DNA of 64,000 nt from Farysia itapuensis. Lineage: Eukaryota; Basidiomycota; Ustilaginomycetes; Ustilaginales; Ustilaginaceae. A program made the translations under genes and the position numbers. Positions 11,155 through 21,345 of the stretch are shown here, in pieces. The stretch is taken from NCBI GenBank assembly GCA_023212645.1, contig JALBYC010000005.1, positions 659,497 to 723,496 of the forward strand, in the 5' to 3' direction. The notes under the pieces were generated by a model, which did no database searches, was not told the origin of the DNA, and saw only the letters and a program-made list of their open reading frames with translations. Numbering within the stretch: the first letter of the stretch is position 1; every line of letters begins with the position of its first letter.

Positions 11155-12754
11155 CTAAGCCGTTCCTTGGGAGGCTTGTCCAGTGAGGACGGTAGCCCCA
11201 GGAGGGCCGAAGCGAATGACCATGACCGAAGTGTTGTCAGTGCTAAAATTCGACATAGCATGTTGCAGGAGCTTTTGCGACGCCGCTTGAGGATCGCGCT
11301 CATCCGCGATGAGGTCCACAGCGTCCTGGTCCTGGGTCACGTCCCACAACTGTATCGGACATGGCAGCAAGGAGCGGTCAGTCACAAAAGCTCTTTTTCG
11401 CTATTAAAAAGGAACAAAACTTACGCCGTCGCAAGCGACAATGAGGAATGTGTCCTCCTGCGTGAGCACCGTCTCGGTTGTGTAGGGGGAGCCGACTACA
11501 AATTCCTTCATGGCTGAATCACCCAAGGACCGAGTAACGGCTAAGACTCCATTCACTCGGTGGTTCATCACAAAGCCTCCTGCGTCGGTGATGCGCTTAG
11601 CCTCTTGCGCGTCCGAGCCCTTGTGATCGTACGTTAGCCGCACCGCTGTCCCTCCGCGGCTAAAAAAGCAATAGGAAGGCGCAATGTGCACAGATCAGTT
11701 TGGGCAATTGTGGAGGGTCGCTATAGTTTAGCCATACTCACCACAGGACCGCACGGGCATCGCCCACATTGGCAGTGTATAAAACCCTTCGGATGCCTGG
11801 AGATTCTTGGGCGTCGGCCCCGTCTGACTGCTTTGTTGGCTTTGCGCTGCTGGAGCCGTCGAACTTGCGCGACATTCGGGACCACAAGCCCTCTGATTCA
11901 TTCGTGCTGCCACTCGTCGCCTTGGCCGAGCCTTGCTGATGTGCCCCAGCACTGTTGGCCGTAGAACCGCCAGAGGCGTTGGACGGCTCTACATGGCCCG
12001 AAGTCATTGGTCGACCTTTATCATCTTCGAGACGAAGGAAGGCTACAACGGCAGTGCAGCCGCTGGTTGTACCCTGTTCCTTTGCGATAGCCGACAACTT
12101 GTGGTCGACTGCATGAAAGGTCCTGTTCAGAATGTCGGGCACCGCTGCATCCCTGTTGGATGCAAGCGTATCAAGCAGGTACTGTTGGGTCTACAAGTCA
12201 GCATCACCCATCGCGCATATTGTGTGCATGCATGTCGACTTACAGTGTGGAAGTTCTGGCCGCACCATTCGGCAGCATGCTTGCCCGCATGCCCGTCAAA
12301 GATGCCAAAGAAGCCTTGTCCGGAGACATTGCCGAAGTCGTATACGAAGGCATACGAATCCTCCATGGTCCGCCTCCATCGCTTGTTGCGGTCCTCACTA
12401 ACACCGATGCGGAAGGGAAGACCAGAGGGATCACTGGACGCGTCGCTGGTCTCTGCTCGCGAGGAGGCGCTCAGGGAGCTAGGATGCTGATTCAGAACCT
12501 AGTGGGCAGGGCAAAGTCGCTTCAGTCACAAGCACATTCTGCGGATTGCGGTCGATCACTTACCCCGTTCGTCTTGAGCCCCTTAGCAAAGGTGACAGCC
12601 GTGGACTCGGCGTCCAGGGAAGCTTTCTGTTGCCTGTATTCAAGAGTACAAGAGTCAGCGACGCTCATTCAGTGGCATCTCTAAAAGACCAAACGTACGG
12701 AGCTCGAGTTTCCATATCCGGCGGCGATTCGTTCAGGCTGATGGAAGTGGCCAT
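11155..12754 (-). CDS. ptc1: PP2C protein phosphatase, Ptc1-like
   Basis: Six exons on the minus strand: 12754-12699, 12633-12564, 12498-12244, 12190-11742, 11659-11425 and 11349-11155. They splice in frame to 419 aa. PP2C motifs in order are GVSEDRNKRWRRTMEDSYA, GFFGIFDGHAGKHAAEW (metal-binding Asp), SGCTAVVAFL, YTANVGDARAVLCRGG (C codon split by an intron), LTYDHKGSDAQEAKRI, GVLAVTRSLGD, FLIVACDGLWDV and DNTSVMVIRF. An insert of ~75 Ser/Gly/Ala-rich residues sits after TAVVAFLRLED. The fourth exon could start at 12190 or, using the next CAG, at 12181; both stay in frame. Ptc1 homologues dephosphorylate MAP kinases of the osmotic and cell-wall pathways. Confidence 0.9.
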
Positions 12755-14603
12755 GTTGAGACGAAGGGATCTCAAGGGACCAGCAGTGAATAGAGGGCGT
12801 TGATGGAATCACTGAAGCTTCTCTTGTCGGATTGCGATGACACACTTGCTGCATACTGGGCACGTCAGCTCCACATGCGTACATACAAAGAAATATGACC
12901 CCACTGTTATATCGTCAGACACGAACATCGCCGACGCGCGTCGGCGCGCCGACGCGATCTGGCGCATGTCACAGTATCTTTATTCGGATCCACAGGCTGC
13001 CCACCGAGAGGCGCATCTGAGGCAGAGGTGCCACGCAGCTAGGGACAAAAAAAAAAAGGATCTGAATCTTTCAACGAGCAGCATGAGGCGGCAGAACAGA
13101 GCGGCGACCAAGGGGAATTAAGTCGGTAACGAGGTCTGCAAGCCTCGCTGCGCAAGTTGTTGAGAACTGCGAGCCGATGAAGCAGAAGCAGACGCAGCGA
13201 TGGAAACAAAACGCGACTCAGGCTGACAGCTTGCACTAGCTTCCATTCAGAAGGAACGAGCCTGCGCTTCGACCAAATCGCCCCGTCTCCAGTCTGCAAG
13301 CGAAGATGTTCCTTGCTTGAAGGATGCTTTCGGAACTGATCTGTCGAGCTACATTTCACAACTGCCGAAGATTGATAGAAGAGCTGCGTCTACTATCGAG
13401 ATCTAAACGAGCTCAATGACTGCAACGAAGTTCTATAAAGCGGCTTCTTATACCCAAGAGATCTTGTAGAATCTAAGAAGAGGTCTAGAACAACGCTGCC
13501 TTCCGTACGAAATCAGAAGCCCTCGTCGTCTCTCAGCTGCACTCAAGGGCATCTAAGCCAAACTCGCGAATCCAACGGATGTTTGGGACATCCCAGTTGC
13601 TCTCGACGGGCGAAATTGGCATACTGTTCTTCTACCACCTAGACCTTCAAGGAGCTTTGACTGGCGTAATCTTCGTCATTGATGACAAGTGCCTGACTTG
13701 CGTCACAGTGCTAGAAGATTCTAATGCGATCTCATAGTGACCCGAGAAGAAACATTCATCGGAAGCCGCGCGAGACTTCCCCGTTTCTGCTTGTGCATGT
13801 TGCAAAGCTTCAATATTGCGACGGTGAAGCAGCATCACAGCGCAGTGTACACAAAAGCACCAAACACCTCCCCACTCGCAAACACGTCTTTGAAGACTTT
13901 TCTGACGGGGATGGAGCCTGGCCAGACGACAGCGGAGCTGAGAAGAGCGATCGACGCGGCGCAGAACAGAGAAAGACCTGCGTCTGGAACATGGAAACTT
14001 TGAGTCAATATCGGTTTGGCTCTGATGCTTCTTTCTTCAGCATTGTACTCGCAGCTGCCGGTCATTGAGTACGTCAATCCGCAGCCACGACGATCCAAGC
14101 CCTGCATTCCAGTACGCAACGTATCTGCCATGTAGGGTATATATGGTTTATGCGAAAAAGCTGGATATGTTAGATCGCTTTTCTACGATGTTAGATCTTT
14201 TGTTGCTCGAAAAAGTCGCCCTTAGCTCGCCCGAATGTTGATTCCGCTTCTTTCCTTCTTACCACCATCATCCCCGTTTGTTCGGATTTTCCGCGCCTCG
14301 AGTTCTCGGTGCCCTGCATAATGTATTGACCATTCTTCGCGGAAAAGGGCGTGCTGCATCTATTTTTGTCCTTGTCTTCTGCTTTTCTCGTCACCACGGG
14401 TGTCGCCAGTTGGTGCCATCGTATACCTTCTTTATCTCTTCCATCAGCCGATTGCTTGCGACAACTAAGCACTTTCGTCTTCTCGCTTCCTCTTACATCA
14501 CTTCGGTGACGCCTATGAAATAAGCCGAGCGTTGCGCGCGAGCTCGTCAACACAACGACTCATCTCATCACAGCGCTCACTTGTTCTTCCTGCCCACCTT
14601 TCG
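12755..14603. other. Gene-poor stretch, left part of the island
   Basis: No confident gene. After the ptc1 leader there is a CGCGCCGACGCG-type self-complementary cluster near 12931-12957. At 13557-13682 and 13737-14003 two stretches read like protein (see findings), but each lacks a credible gene structure. The region 14140-14530 holds only short, overlapping open frames. Confidence 0.45.
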
Positions 14604-15127
14604 ATGTATCTGAGAAGACTCGTGCTGCTTGCTGCTCTTTTGCAGCTCCGTTGGACTGTTTCCGGGTACTCTGCCAGATGCCCACAGCTGGGTCAGCACT
14701 ACGCGAGTGTCTTTCGGGGTGCACTTGTCACTCCTGGCATTTATGCAGGTCGAAACTCTACAATGCATAAATCAGTAACAAGCCAATATCACGGTGGGTC
14801 TCAGACAACATCTACTCAATTACAAAGCTCATTCATGCATGTTCTAACTCTACCCTGCCCGCCTTTGTTTACATGCAGGTGTAGACTCTACAATGTTCGA
14901 CGCTCATGCATGGATTACAACTATGTATGACCCAAGTCTCTAACTTGTATACTCGCTTCTACAGCATCGGAGGCGTCGATATCTCCGCTCAATACCGCAG
15001 TTACAAGCCAGTTCTTCGTCCATGCCTTAGTCGCAGAAACTTGACAGACGAAGGGTTTGTCGGGCAACCGCCGAACAAAGTTGTCGTTCGACTATCCGCT
15101 GTTCCGAAACTGGCGAATTTGTCTTGA
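14604..15127 (+). CDS. Candidate small secreted protein, three exons
   Basis: I propose exons 14604-14793, 14879-14924 and 14965-15127. Intron 1 (85 bp) has a GTGGGT donor, a CTAAC branch site and a CATGCAG acceptor. Intron 2 (40 bp) has a GTATGA donor, CTAAC and a TCTACAG acceptor. All joins are in frame and give 132 aa. The N-terminus MYLRRLVLLAALLQLRW looks like a signal peptide: two Arg, then a hydrophobic core. The mature part has two Cys, no recognised domain and no second membrane segment. It lies in a repeat-rich, gene-poor island, a setting common for secreted effectors in smuts. Function unknown; the 40-bp intron is short, and a chance frame cannot be excluded. Confidence 0.42.
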
Positions 15128-15284
15128 AGCACGGCTACAGCTGTGCCGTCTCTTGCCAAATCTGGTGGCAGTTCCCACTGTTGAGTCATAAACTGCTCAG
15201 TCTTCCCTTCTGCAAGATGAATCGTTTCTGTTCACCTCTATTTTTCTCTGCTTTCTTCCTCTCTCTATCTCTTCATCTCTTTAT

Positions 15285-15412
15285 GTCTCTTCCTCTCTCT
15301 GTCTCTTCCTCTCTCTGTCTCTTCCTCTCTCTGTCTCTCCCTCTCTCTGTCTCTTCCTCTCTCTGTCTCTTCCTCTCTCTTTCTCTTCCTCTCTCTGTCT
15401 CTCCCTCGCTCT
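15285..15412. repeat. 16-bp tandem polypyrimidine repeat, eight units
   Basis: Eight head-to-tail 16-bp units of GTCTCTTCCTCTCTCT run without a register break from 15285 to 15412. Most are identical; units four and eight have CTCC for CTTC and unit seven starts with T. Related C/T-rich sequence extends on both sides (about 15240-15460). The strand asymmetry could favour triplex formation. Confidence 0.9.
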
Positions 15413-16100
15413 ATCCGCCGCCATGTCCATGTCTCTGTCTCTCTCTCCACCTATCTTCGTAGCTGCGTCTCTCTGTCTGTGTTGTTTGTGTCTTTAGTAT
15501 CCGTGTGTGCTCGCTGTCACCTCCTTGTTGTCCTCTCCTTTGCTTTCACCCCTCCTTCGTTTCTATTACTCCCTACTTCGGTTTCTTGTTCCCTCCTTAC
15601 TTCTGATCTTTCCTCTTTCTCGCCTTTCTCCAGGCCGTCGTCAGTGTCCGTAAAATCTCTCCTTTGTCCATCTTCTCGCTTTCATCGGCGCAGACTCGCG
15701 CAACTTTTCACCGAATGATGTGCAATTTTTAACGTCAGGCTTTGCACCGGCACCTGATGCTACCACCTTTTCGAACTCATCATTTTGTCGACCCTTTATT
15801 GGCGTGCGCTTTCTGCACGCACTGGTAGGATGTTGGCACAAGGCTGCGTGATGTCTCATTTCATGCTGCGCGACTGACCTGAGTATCGTTCGAATGACTG
15901 GGCACTGATATTCAGTGTGGGTTGACACATACTTTAGTGCGGTTCAACACTTGTTCTGATCGGCTTATAAGCCCAGTTCTGTCTTGTCTGACGGCGCGTC
16001 AGATCTTCTCCTCTTACGAAGGTCTGCAAACTCGGCGTGCATAGCAGTCAGGGACTTCGCCGCTGTACTTTATAGACGTGGCACGTCCTCTTGCTGTGCT

Positions 16101-16680
16101 CGGGCTATAAAATAATAGCATAAGCTAAAAATAATTTTGAATATATATTTAATTTTAATGTGGGCCGGCCCATAATTAATTATTATTTAATAATAATAAA
16201 TAATTTATTTATTAGGGAGCTTTCGGTGCACCAAAATACCGCTTTTTTAGAGCTAAAAAAATGTCAAAATCGACAAATTTGGCTGGTGTTTAGCAGATTT
16301 GGCTCTTTTTTAGCTCTAAAAAAGCGGTATTTTGGTGCACCGAAAACTCCCTATTATGTAGACGCTGTAGATCACCCAAAACCGCCTTCTTTGACAGCAT
16401 AATTACACATATCTCTCGCAAGTCGTCTAAGTGTTTCTCGCGTGGAAACAAAGTGAAACACTCGGTCAGAGTCGCTTTGTTATCATGGGAGCACGAGCAG
16501 CTTGCGAGCGCTTAATATTTCTCGCGCAAAGCAAACGAGTTCGCCCTTGTTGCATTTTTTCGCGGCGCAAAAGCCCAAAAAGAAGCGCAATGATTTATAT
16601 TGAAGTAATAATTATTTAAAATTAAATAAATTATGGGCCGGCCCATAATTTAAATATCGAATTTCAATGTTATATGCATC
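16101..16680. repeat. AT-rich element built from nested inverted repeats
   Basis: Three levels of symmetry are visible. (1) Outer pair: TGGGCCGGCCCA at 16161-16172, and a perfect 26-bp palindrome centred on the same GGCCGGCC core at 16627-16652, with partly matching AT-rich flanks in inverted order. (2) Inner hairpin: 48-bp arms at 16213-16260 and 16306-16353, differing at one base, around a 45-bp loop. (3) Smaller inverted pairs between 16410 and 16600, such as CTCGCAAG/CTTGCGAG and GTGTTTC/GAAACAC. No transposase or other coding frame is inside. It could be a miniature inverted-repeat element, a replication or centromere-like AT-rich core, or a decayed insertion. Confidence 0.8.
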
Positions 16681-17650
16681 AAACTTAATCCGAGTTGACA
16701 GATGTGCAAACAGACAAATGCAGTCTCTAGCGCGTTCCTGGGCAACAAACTGTGATGCCAACACATACAAGACGAATGCGCAGGCGTTTTCGACCACGAC
16801 TAAGCCACAGGTGCCTTTTCGACGAGTTTGCAGGAAGACGCACGATTGACGCTTTCGGCTGCACAATTTGGGATAAACAGGGTCACCGGTCAGGCTTGGA
16901 AAAGGTCGCCGGTCGGGTCTTGTGTACTGACCACGAAGCACGGTACTGTACCGTCAAAGAGGGGCTTGAGGAGTACACAAGAGAGACGCGAGCATAAGCA
17001 TTGTAGAATTGGCAGCGAATGGATGTACCAGGACGTGCAAAGGGACGGAAGGAAGGGCATGAAAATGAGGGGCAATAAAGTTTTGCCGGGATATGCACGT
17101 GCTTCTTCCACGTGCGTCTCATGGGAATGCGGGGAGCCGATGGAAAGACCTTGGTGACTGCCGAGATGCCCGAATGCATCGCGAGGCTCGATTACGCCAT
17201 TACACGTGCTTACAGGAGCTGTCGGAGAGTGGCCACGCAGGGACGGCATCTCGGGGCTCGAAAATGACATCATTGGGGTCTAGAACCGTACTAGAAGGTG
17301 GCACCAGGCCTGAGGGGAAGCGTATATGCATGCAGGAGAAGATGCACATTCTGCGCTAGTACATGCAGGGGCTAGCGCGAGGACGCATGACAACGGAGCG
17401 AAGAAGGGAGACTAGGCAGGCAGAATCCCTGAGGGCTGCAGATACCCGGAAGAGGCAAGATGCAGCAAAGCTGCGGGTCACGGCAGCAGTCTGGATCTCG
17501 GCAGCTCGGCAGAAGGTCGCAAGATAGAGCGGGAGAAAGGAAGAAGATGACTGAGCAGTGCCGATTCATGGATCCGTGCAGATACCTGCATACACGCAGA
17601 GCTACAGCGGAACGCAAGAATCAGGCAGAAAGCCAGAGGAATAACAAGAT

Positions 17651-18363
17651 CTGGGTGGACCCGGTGCGCGGCAGCTTGACAGTGTGCTGGGCTTGGGTAG
17701 AACGTCAGAGCTTGGCAGGATCTGGGTGCAGACAGGCGCGCAAAAGTCTGCACTGAATCGGCGGAAAGTCAGAGAAGACCTGGGTGCATATACACTGCAT
17801 ATACAGCTAGAGGGGATTGCGACAAAACGAACCCGATATGCAGGAAAGTTATGCCGAGTGTGGACGCATGCATCGGTGCCGAAGCATGGAAAGAAAGGGC
17901 AGAACGACAGAGCTCTACAGGACCTGGGTGCATGCAGAATAATAGAGGCTTGTCGTGAATGACCAGAGTACAGGGGGGGCTGACTGGTTCTGGGTGCAGG
18001 CGGAAATGCAGAGGTCTGAAAGAAGGCAGAATGTCAGAGCCTTGTGCGATATGAGAATATCTGGGTGCACAAGTAGCGGCAAAAGTCTGCAGAGACAGTG
18101 CCAAAGAGCGGGGAACGTGCTCGGCTTGCAGAGCTGCAGAAAGATACAAAGAAGGGCAGAATGTCAGACTCTCGCAAATTCCGGGTGCACACAGACGTGC
18201 AGAATACTGCAAAGGAAGAGCGGAAGTCGGGGAGGAAATGCTGAAAATCGGGTGCATATAGACCTGCAGAAGCCTGCAAACCCAGATCCGGGTGCATATG
18301 GAACTGCAGAAGTCTGCAAGGAAGGGGCGAGATGCCGGAGATTTTGGTAAGGAAACGGGTGCA
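17651..18363. repeat. Degenerate minisatellite with C[TC]GGGTGCA landmark
   Basis: The landmark CTGGGTGCA/CCGGGTGCA recurs at 17722, 17780, 17924, 17990, 18061, 18181, 18249 (CGGGTGCA), 18288 and 18355 (CGGGTGCA), with a CTGGGTGG variant at 17651. Spacings are mostly 58-71 bp, with two near double that (144, 120) and one short (39). Between landmarks, GCAGAAGTCTGCA-like and AGGGCAGAATGTCAGAG-like stretches repeat. The units have diverged strongly, so this is an old array. Similar composition begins further left, near 17380. Confidence 0.7.
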
Positions 18364-18948
18364 TTCACTACGCCAGAGGGGGGCACTTTAGCCACGGTCG
18401 ACGTGCATTATTCGGGTTCAGGCACTCTGTCAGAGGGAGTGAAAACGCCGAGAGATGCGGCCTTATCGGCGAATTCGGCGAATTTCGGATGACGTGTGGT
18501 CACACCCGCGGAGAAATGTTAGCATATTGATGCGTGGTCCCTCACTTTACTTCAAAGACAATGTCGGGGAACTTGGCGAGAGAATTTGTGTTTGAGGTCA
18601 AGAGTAGATCATGCTTTTTTATATAGCGCTATAGGATGCGACAAGAATAAATATAACACAAGAAGAGTATGTGTGCGCGTGTGCGTATCTAGATAGGAAG
18701 CGGCCCGTAAAGGTGAAGTAGAAGCAGGTAGACCTCTGAATTTTGAGCATATCTGCGCTGGTATCCAGTCTGGGCATACGCAGTTAACCTCTCTACTGAA
18801 TCAAGCCGATTTAAGCAGCCCACAGGCTAGGTACGAGTATGAAGTGTCGACACAGAGAAGCGGAACACCGGTATTCACACACAGCTAATCGTGTTGGAGC
18901 AAGGAAATTAACGTATATTATGTGACTCCGCTGTCTACCTGGACGTCT

Positions 18949-21345
18949 CTAGCTATGCCACATGGCCAAGGAATTTGCGAAGCCGTTCCTGAGAGGTTCT
19001 TCGTCGACCATGTCGACGCCGTCGACTGTGAGCATCTTCTCAGTGCCGACAGTGTTCAAGTTGAGAATCCAGACATCTGAATCGGCTTTAACGTCTTGTA
19101 TCCACATGATCCTCTTCTGACAGCGCCGGTTGGAGAGTTGGTCCTGATTGTAGTTGTCAAAGAAGGAGTAAAGACCGGCTCCGTAGACGAAAATGCTGGA
19201 GCTGTTGGCGATTCGAATACCCAGGCCACGATTTTCATAGGGATCAGTCACGTCTTGAAACGGAGAGCGGGGTGAGTCGGCTGAAGAAGTTGAGAAGTCA
19301 GGGTCGTGGTACTTTCGCAGCCAAAGAGGCTCCTCGTCGCTAGCTACTGGTCGGTTTGCGCCCTGAAAGTATGCTGACTCTGTCTGCGCCAAAGAAATAA
19401 ATACGTTTCGCGCATTGACGATGTTGTACTGATACAGGACGGAGTGCTCGGACGCACAGCCGTACATCCAGACAGGCCCACGATTTGACTCTATGAGGAT
19501 GCCACGACCCGACTGAATATTGACCTGTGCTTTTTTGCCATAGTCTAGGTCATGGTCCGCAGTCCACACCCAGACATTTTCGAGATAGGCGCTAGAGTCA
19601 GTAGTCAGATGCAGGTTGAGGAAGCTGGCTCGACAATGCGCAGTAAGCGGCATGTCTTTGGCACACCGATCCGCCTCGAGATTTGTTCCTGCGAAACCGC
19701 CAACACGGATATGGCTGTCCCACATAGCCGCAGAAGCTTGGCTAGTTTCGCGGATGTTCCACTCGACAACGATGGCACCAGGCGCCGGCCCTCTTGTAGA
19801 AAAGATCATATCCGAGACTTCCATCACGCCAGCATCGCCTGGATTCCCGATTCGGACTACTGGTTGTGGAGACGCAGTGTCTTGGAATAGAGCGCCACTG
19901 CCCATCAAGACAGGCCACACCTCGCCGACCATTCTTGTTCCTATCGGGAACGTTACCGTGTTCTCCAACAGATACGTTCCGTGCGGTACAAAGACAATCT
20001 TTGAGCCAGCGTATTCGTCCAGAATGCTTTGCAGCGTTGCGGAGTCATCAGTCTTTCCATCTCCGAGGCAACCAAGCTTCTTGACGTTGATAAAGTCAGA
20101 CAACGATGCTTCGCTATACTGTGGACGGTCTCGACGTGCCCATTTACGCCTTGGGTCATTGCAGTGTACCAGAGAAGTCGGACGAGTCACAGAGAGTATA
20201 TTTTGCTTTTGAACCGTCTCCAACGCATTCTGACTGTTGACGATAGAGCCTTGTACCCAGCTTTGTACGACAGAAGATCCCGGCGAGCCTTTCAGTAATA
20301 CAGCCCGATTGTTCGACTCGCCCGTAGCGACAACGGCGCCGACATTGTCAATGGCAATGTTTTCGAGTATTAAGACACCTGACTTGCTGGTCAGCATATT
20401 GAATGCTGTTGGCGTGCGTGCTATGGTCCAGTCGTAAGCTAATATGGCGGCGGCACCTTGCGTGCCGCTCTGTGGGTCAGGCTGAGAGCGCATGTCCAGC
20501 CCGACTTGACAGTCTTGCACCGTGATATCGTGGTACGACCAGCCCCAGTTCCAATGCTGAGAGATAGCAGTCTGACAGCTCTGAAACGTGCAACTACGCA
20601 CGGTGAACTGTTGATTGCCAAGGAAAGCACCGTACTTGCCGCCTCGGAAGGAGAGGCTTGTCATGAACCCGCCGCTGCCGTTCTCCATGAAGATGCCTTG
20701 CTGAGCGTTTCCGTTTTGTGCTTGACTCATTTCGAAGTGTACATTGAACAAGCTGGTTGCCTGACTGACCTGATGATGGATTCCCGTCCCGTGCGAAGGC
20801 GGCATGCGTGACACATCGATGCAAAAGTTGTAGACTGCACGAAAGAAGTTGTTCTGATTGGTGTACCAATTGGCGCCGCCAGGTAGGTACGGATCCTCGT
20901 CAATCACAGCGATGCCTTGAAAAGAAGGAGCAGCTAAGAGTGTTGGTCTCTGGACAGCGCTGCCGACCAATTGAGTGTAGTAGTAAGAGATGAGGGGCGA
21001 GGATACCAGGTAGTTACCTGGTGGGAAGTAGACAAGCGCGGGTGAAATAGTTGAGCTATCGCAGCCGGCGCCACACCTGGAGCCACTTGAAATCGCTTTG
21101 TTTATGGCTTCCGTGTCATCGTGTGTCCCGCTGTTTATGGAAGAAGACAGAGCAGCGTCAGCAATGCAAACACGAGTTCGTGCACGAATATATGCTCACT
21201 CTCCAACAGCGCCGTAGTCCCTAACGTTTCGAAAGATCTTGTAGCTTGACGGTCTAGCGTTGTACGTCGCTTGGCCGTTGTGATTGACGTCCTCGACCCA
21301 AAAATTCGCTGTAGCTTGACTTGACGATCTGGAGAGCCAGCGCAT
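18949..21345 (-). CDS. GH55-type exo-beta-1,3-glucanase, 5' end uncertain
   Basis: Two exons are clear: 21130-18949 and an upstream exon from 21200 to at least 21345, joined across a 69-bp intron (GTGAGC donor, AACAG acceptor) inside the motif DYGAVGDGTHDDTEAINKAI. Taking ATG 21345 (MRWLSRSSQA) gives 775 aa. The protein shows the two-domain right-handed beta-helix layout of GH55: the motif above begins the first half, and a second copy, VKKLGCLGDGKTDDSATLQS, begins the second half near residue 360. Conserved stretches include YGCASEHSVLYQYNIVNARN. GH55 enzymes are normally secreted and degrade laminarin-type glucans. No signal peptide is visible at this start; an in-frame stop lies just upstream, so a missing first exon is likely. 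Confidence 0.82.

Larger units (their letters stand above)
15128..18948. other. Repeat-rich intergenic region, right part of the island
   Basis: About 3.8 kb without a gene I can support. It contains, in order, a polypyrimidine 16-bp tandem repeat, further C/T-rich DNA to about 15720, an AT-rich palindromic element, a unique stretch, and a degenerate minisatellite; these are listed separately. Frames open across it have repeat-like composition or are interrupted. The last ~450 bp (18500-18948) flank the 3' end of the glucanase gene. Confidence 0.6.

Noticed and set aside
12900..13360. 106-codon minus-strand frame downstream of the A11 tract
   Set aside because: No domain, ends in a poly-A-encoded Phe run, low-quality composition; probably random.
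15265..15450. Open frame made of Arg/Glu repeats on the minus strand
   Set aside because: Translation of the 16-bp polypyrimidine repeat; no gene structure.
16160..16402. 80-codon frame across the palindromic element
   Set aside because: Covers both arms of the hairpin; Asn/Ile-rich start is due to AT-rich DNA.
17769..18395. 208-codon frame on the minus strand in the minisatellite
   Set aside because: Cys/His/Pro-rich translation of repeat units; repeated peptide blocks follow the satellite period, no domain.
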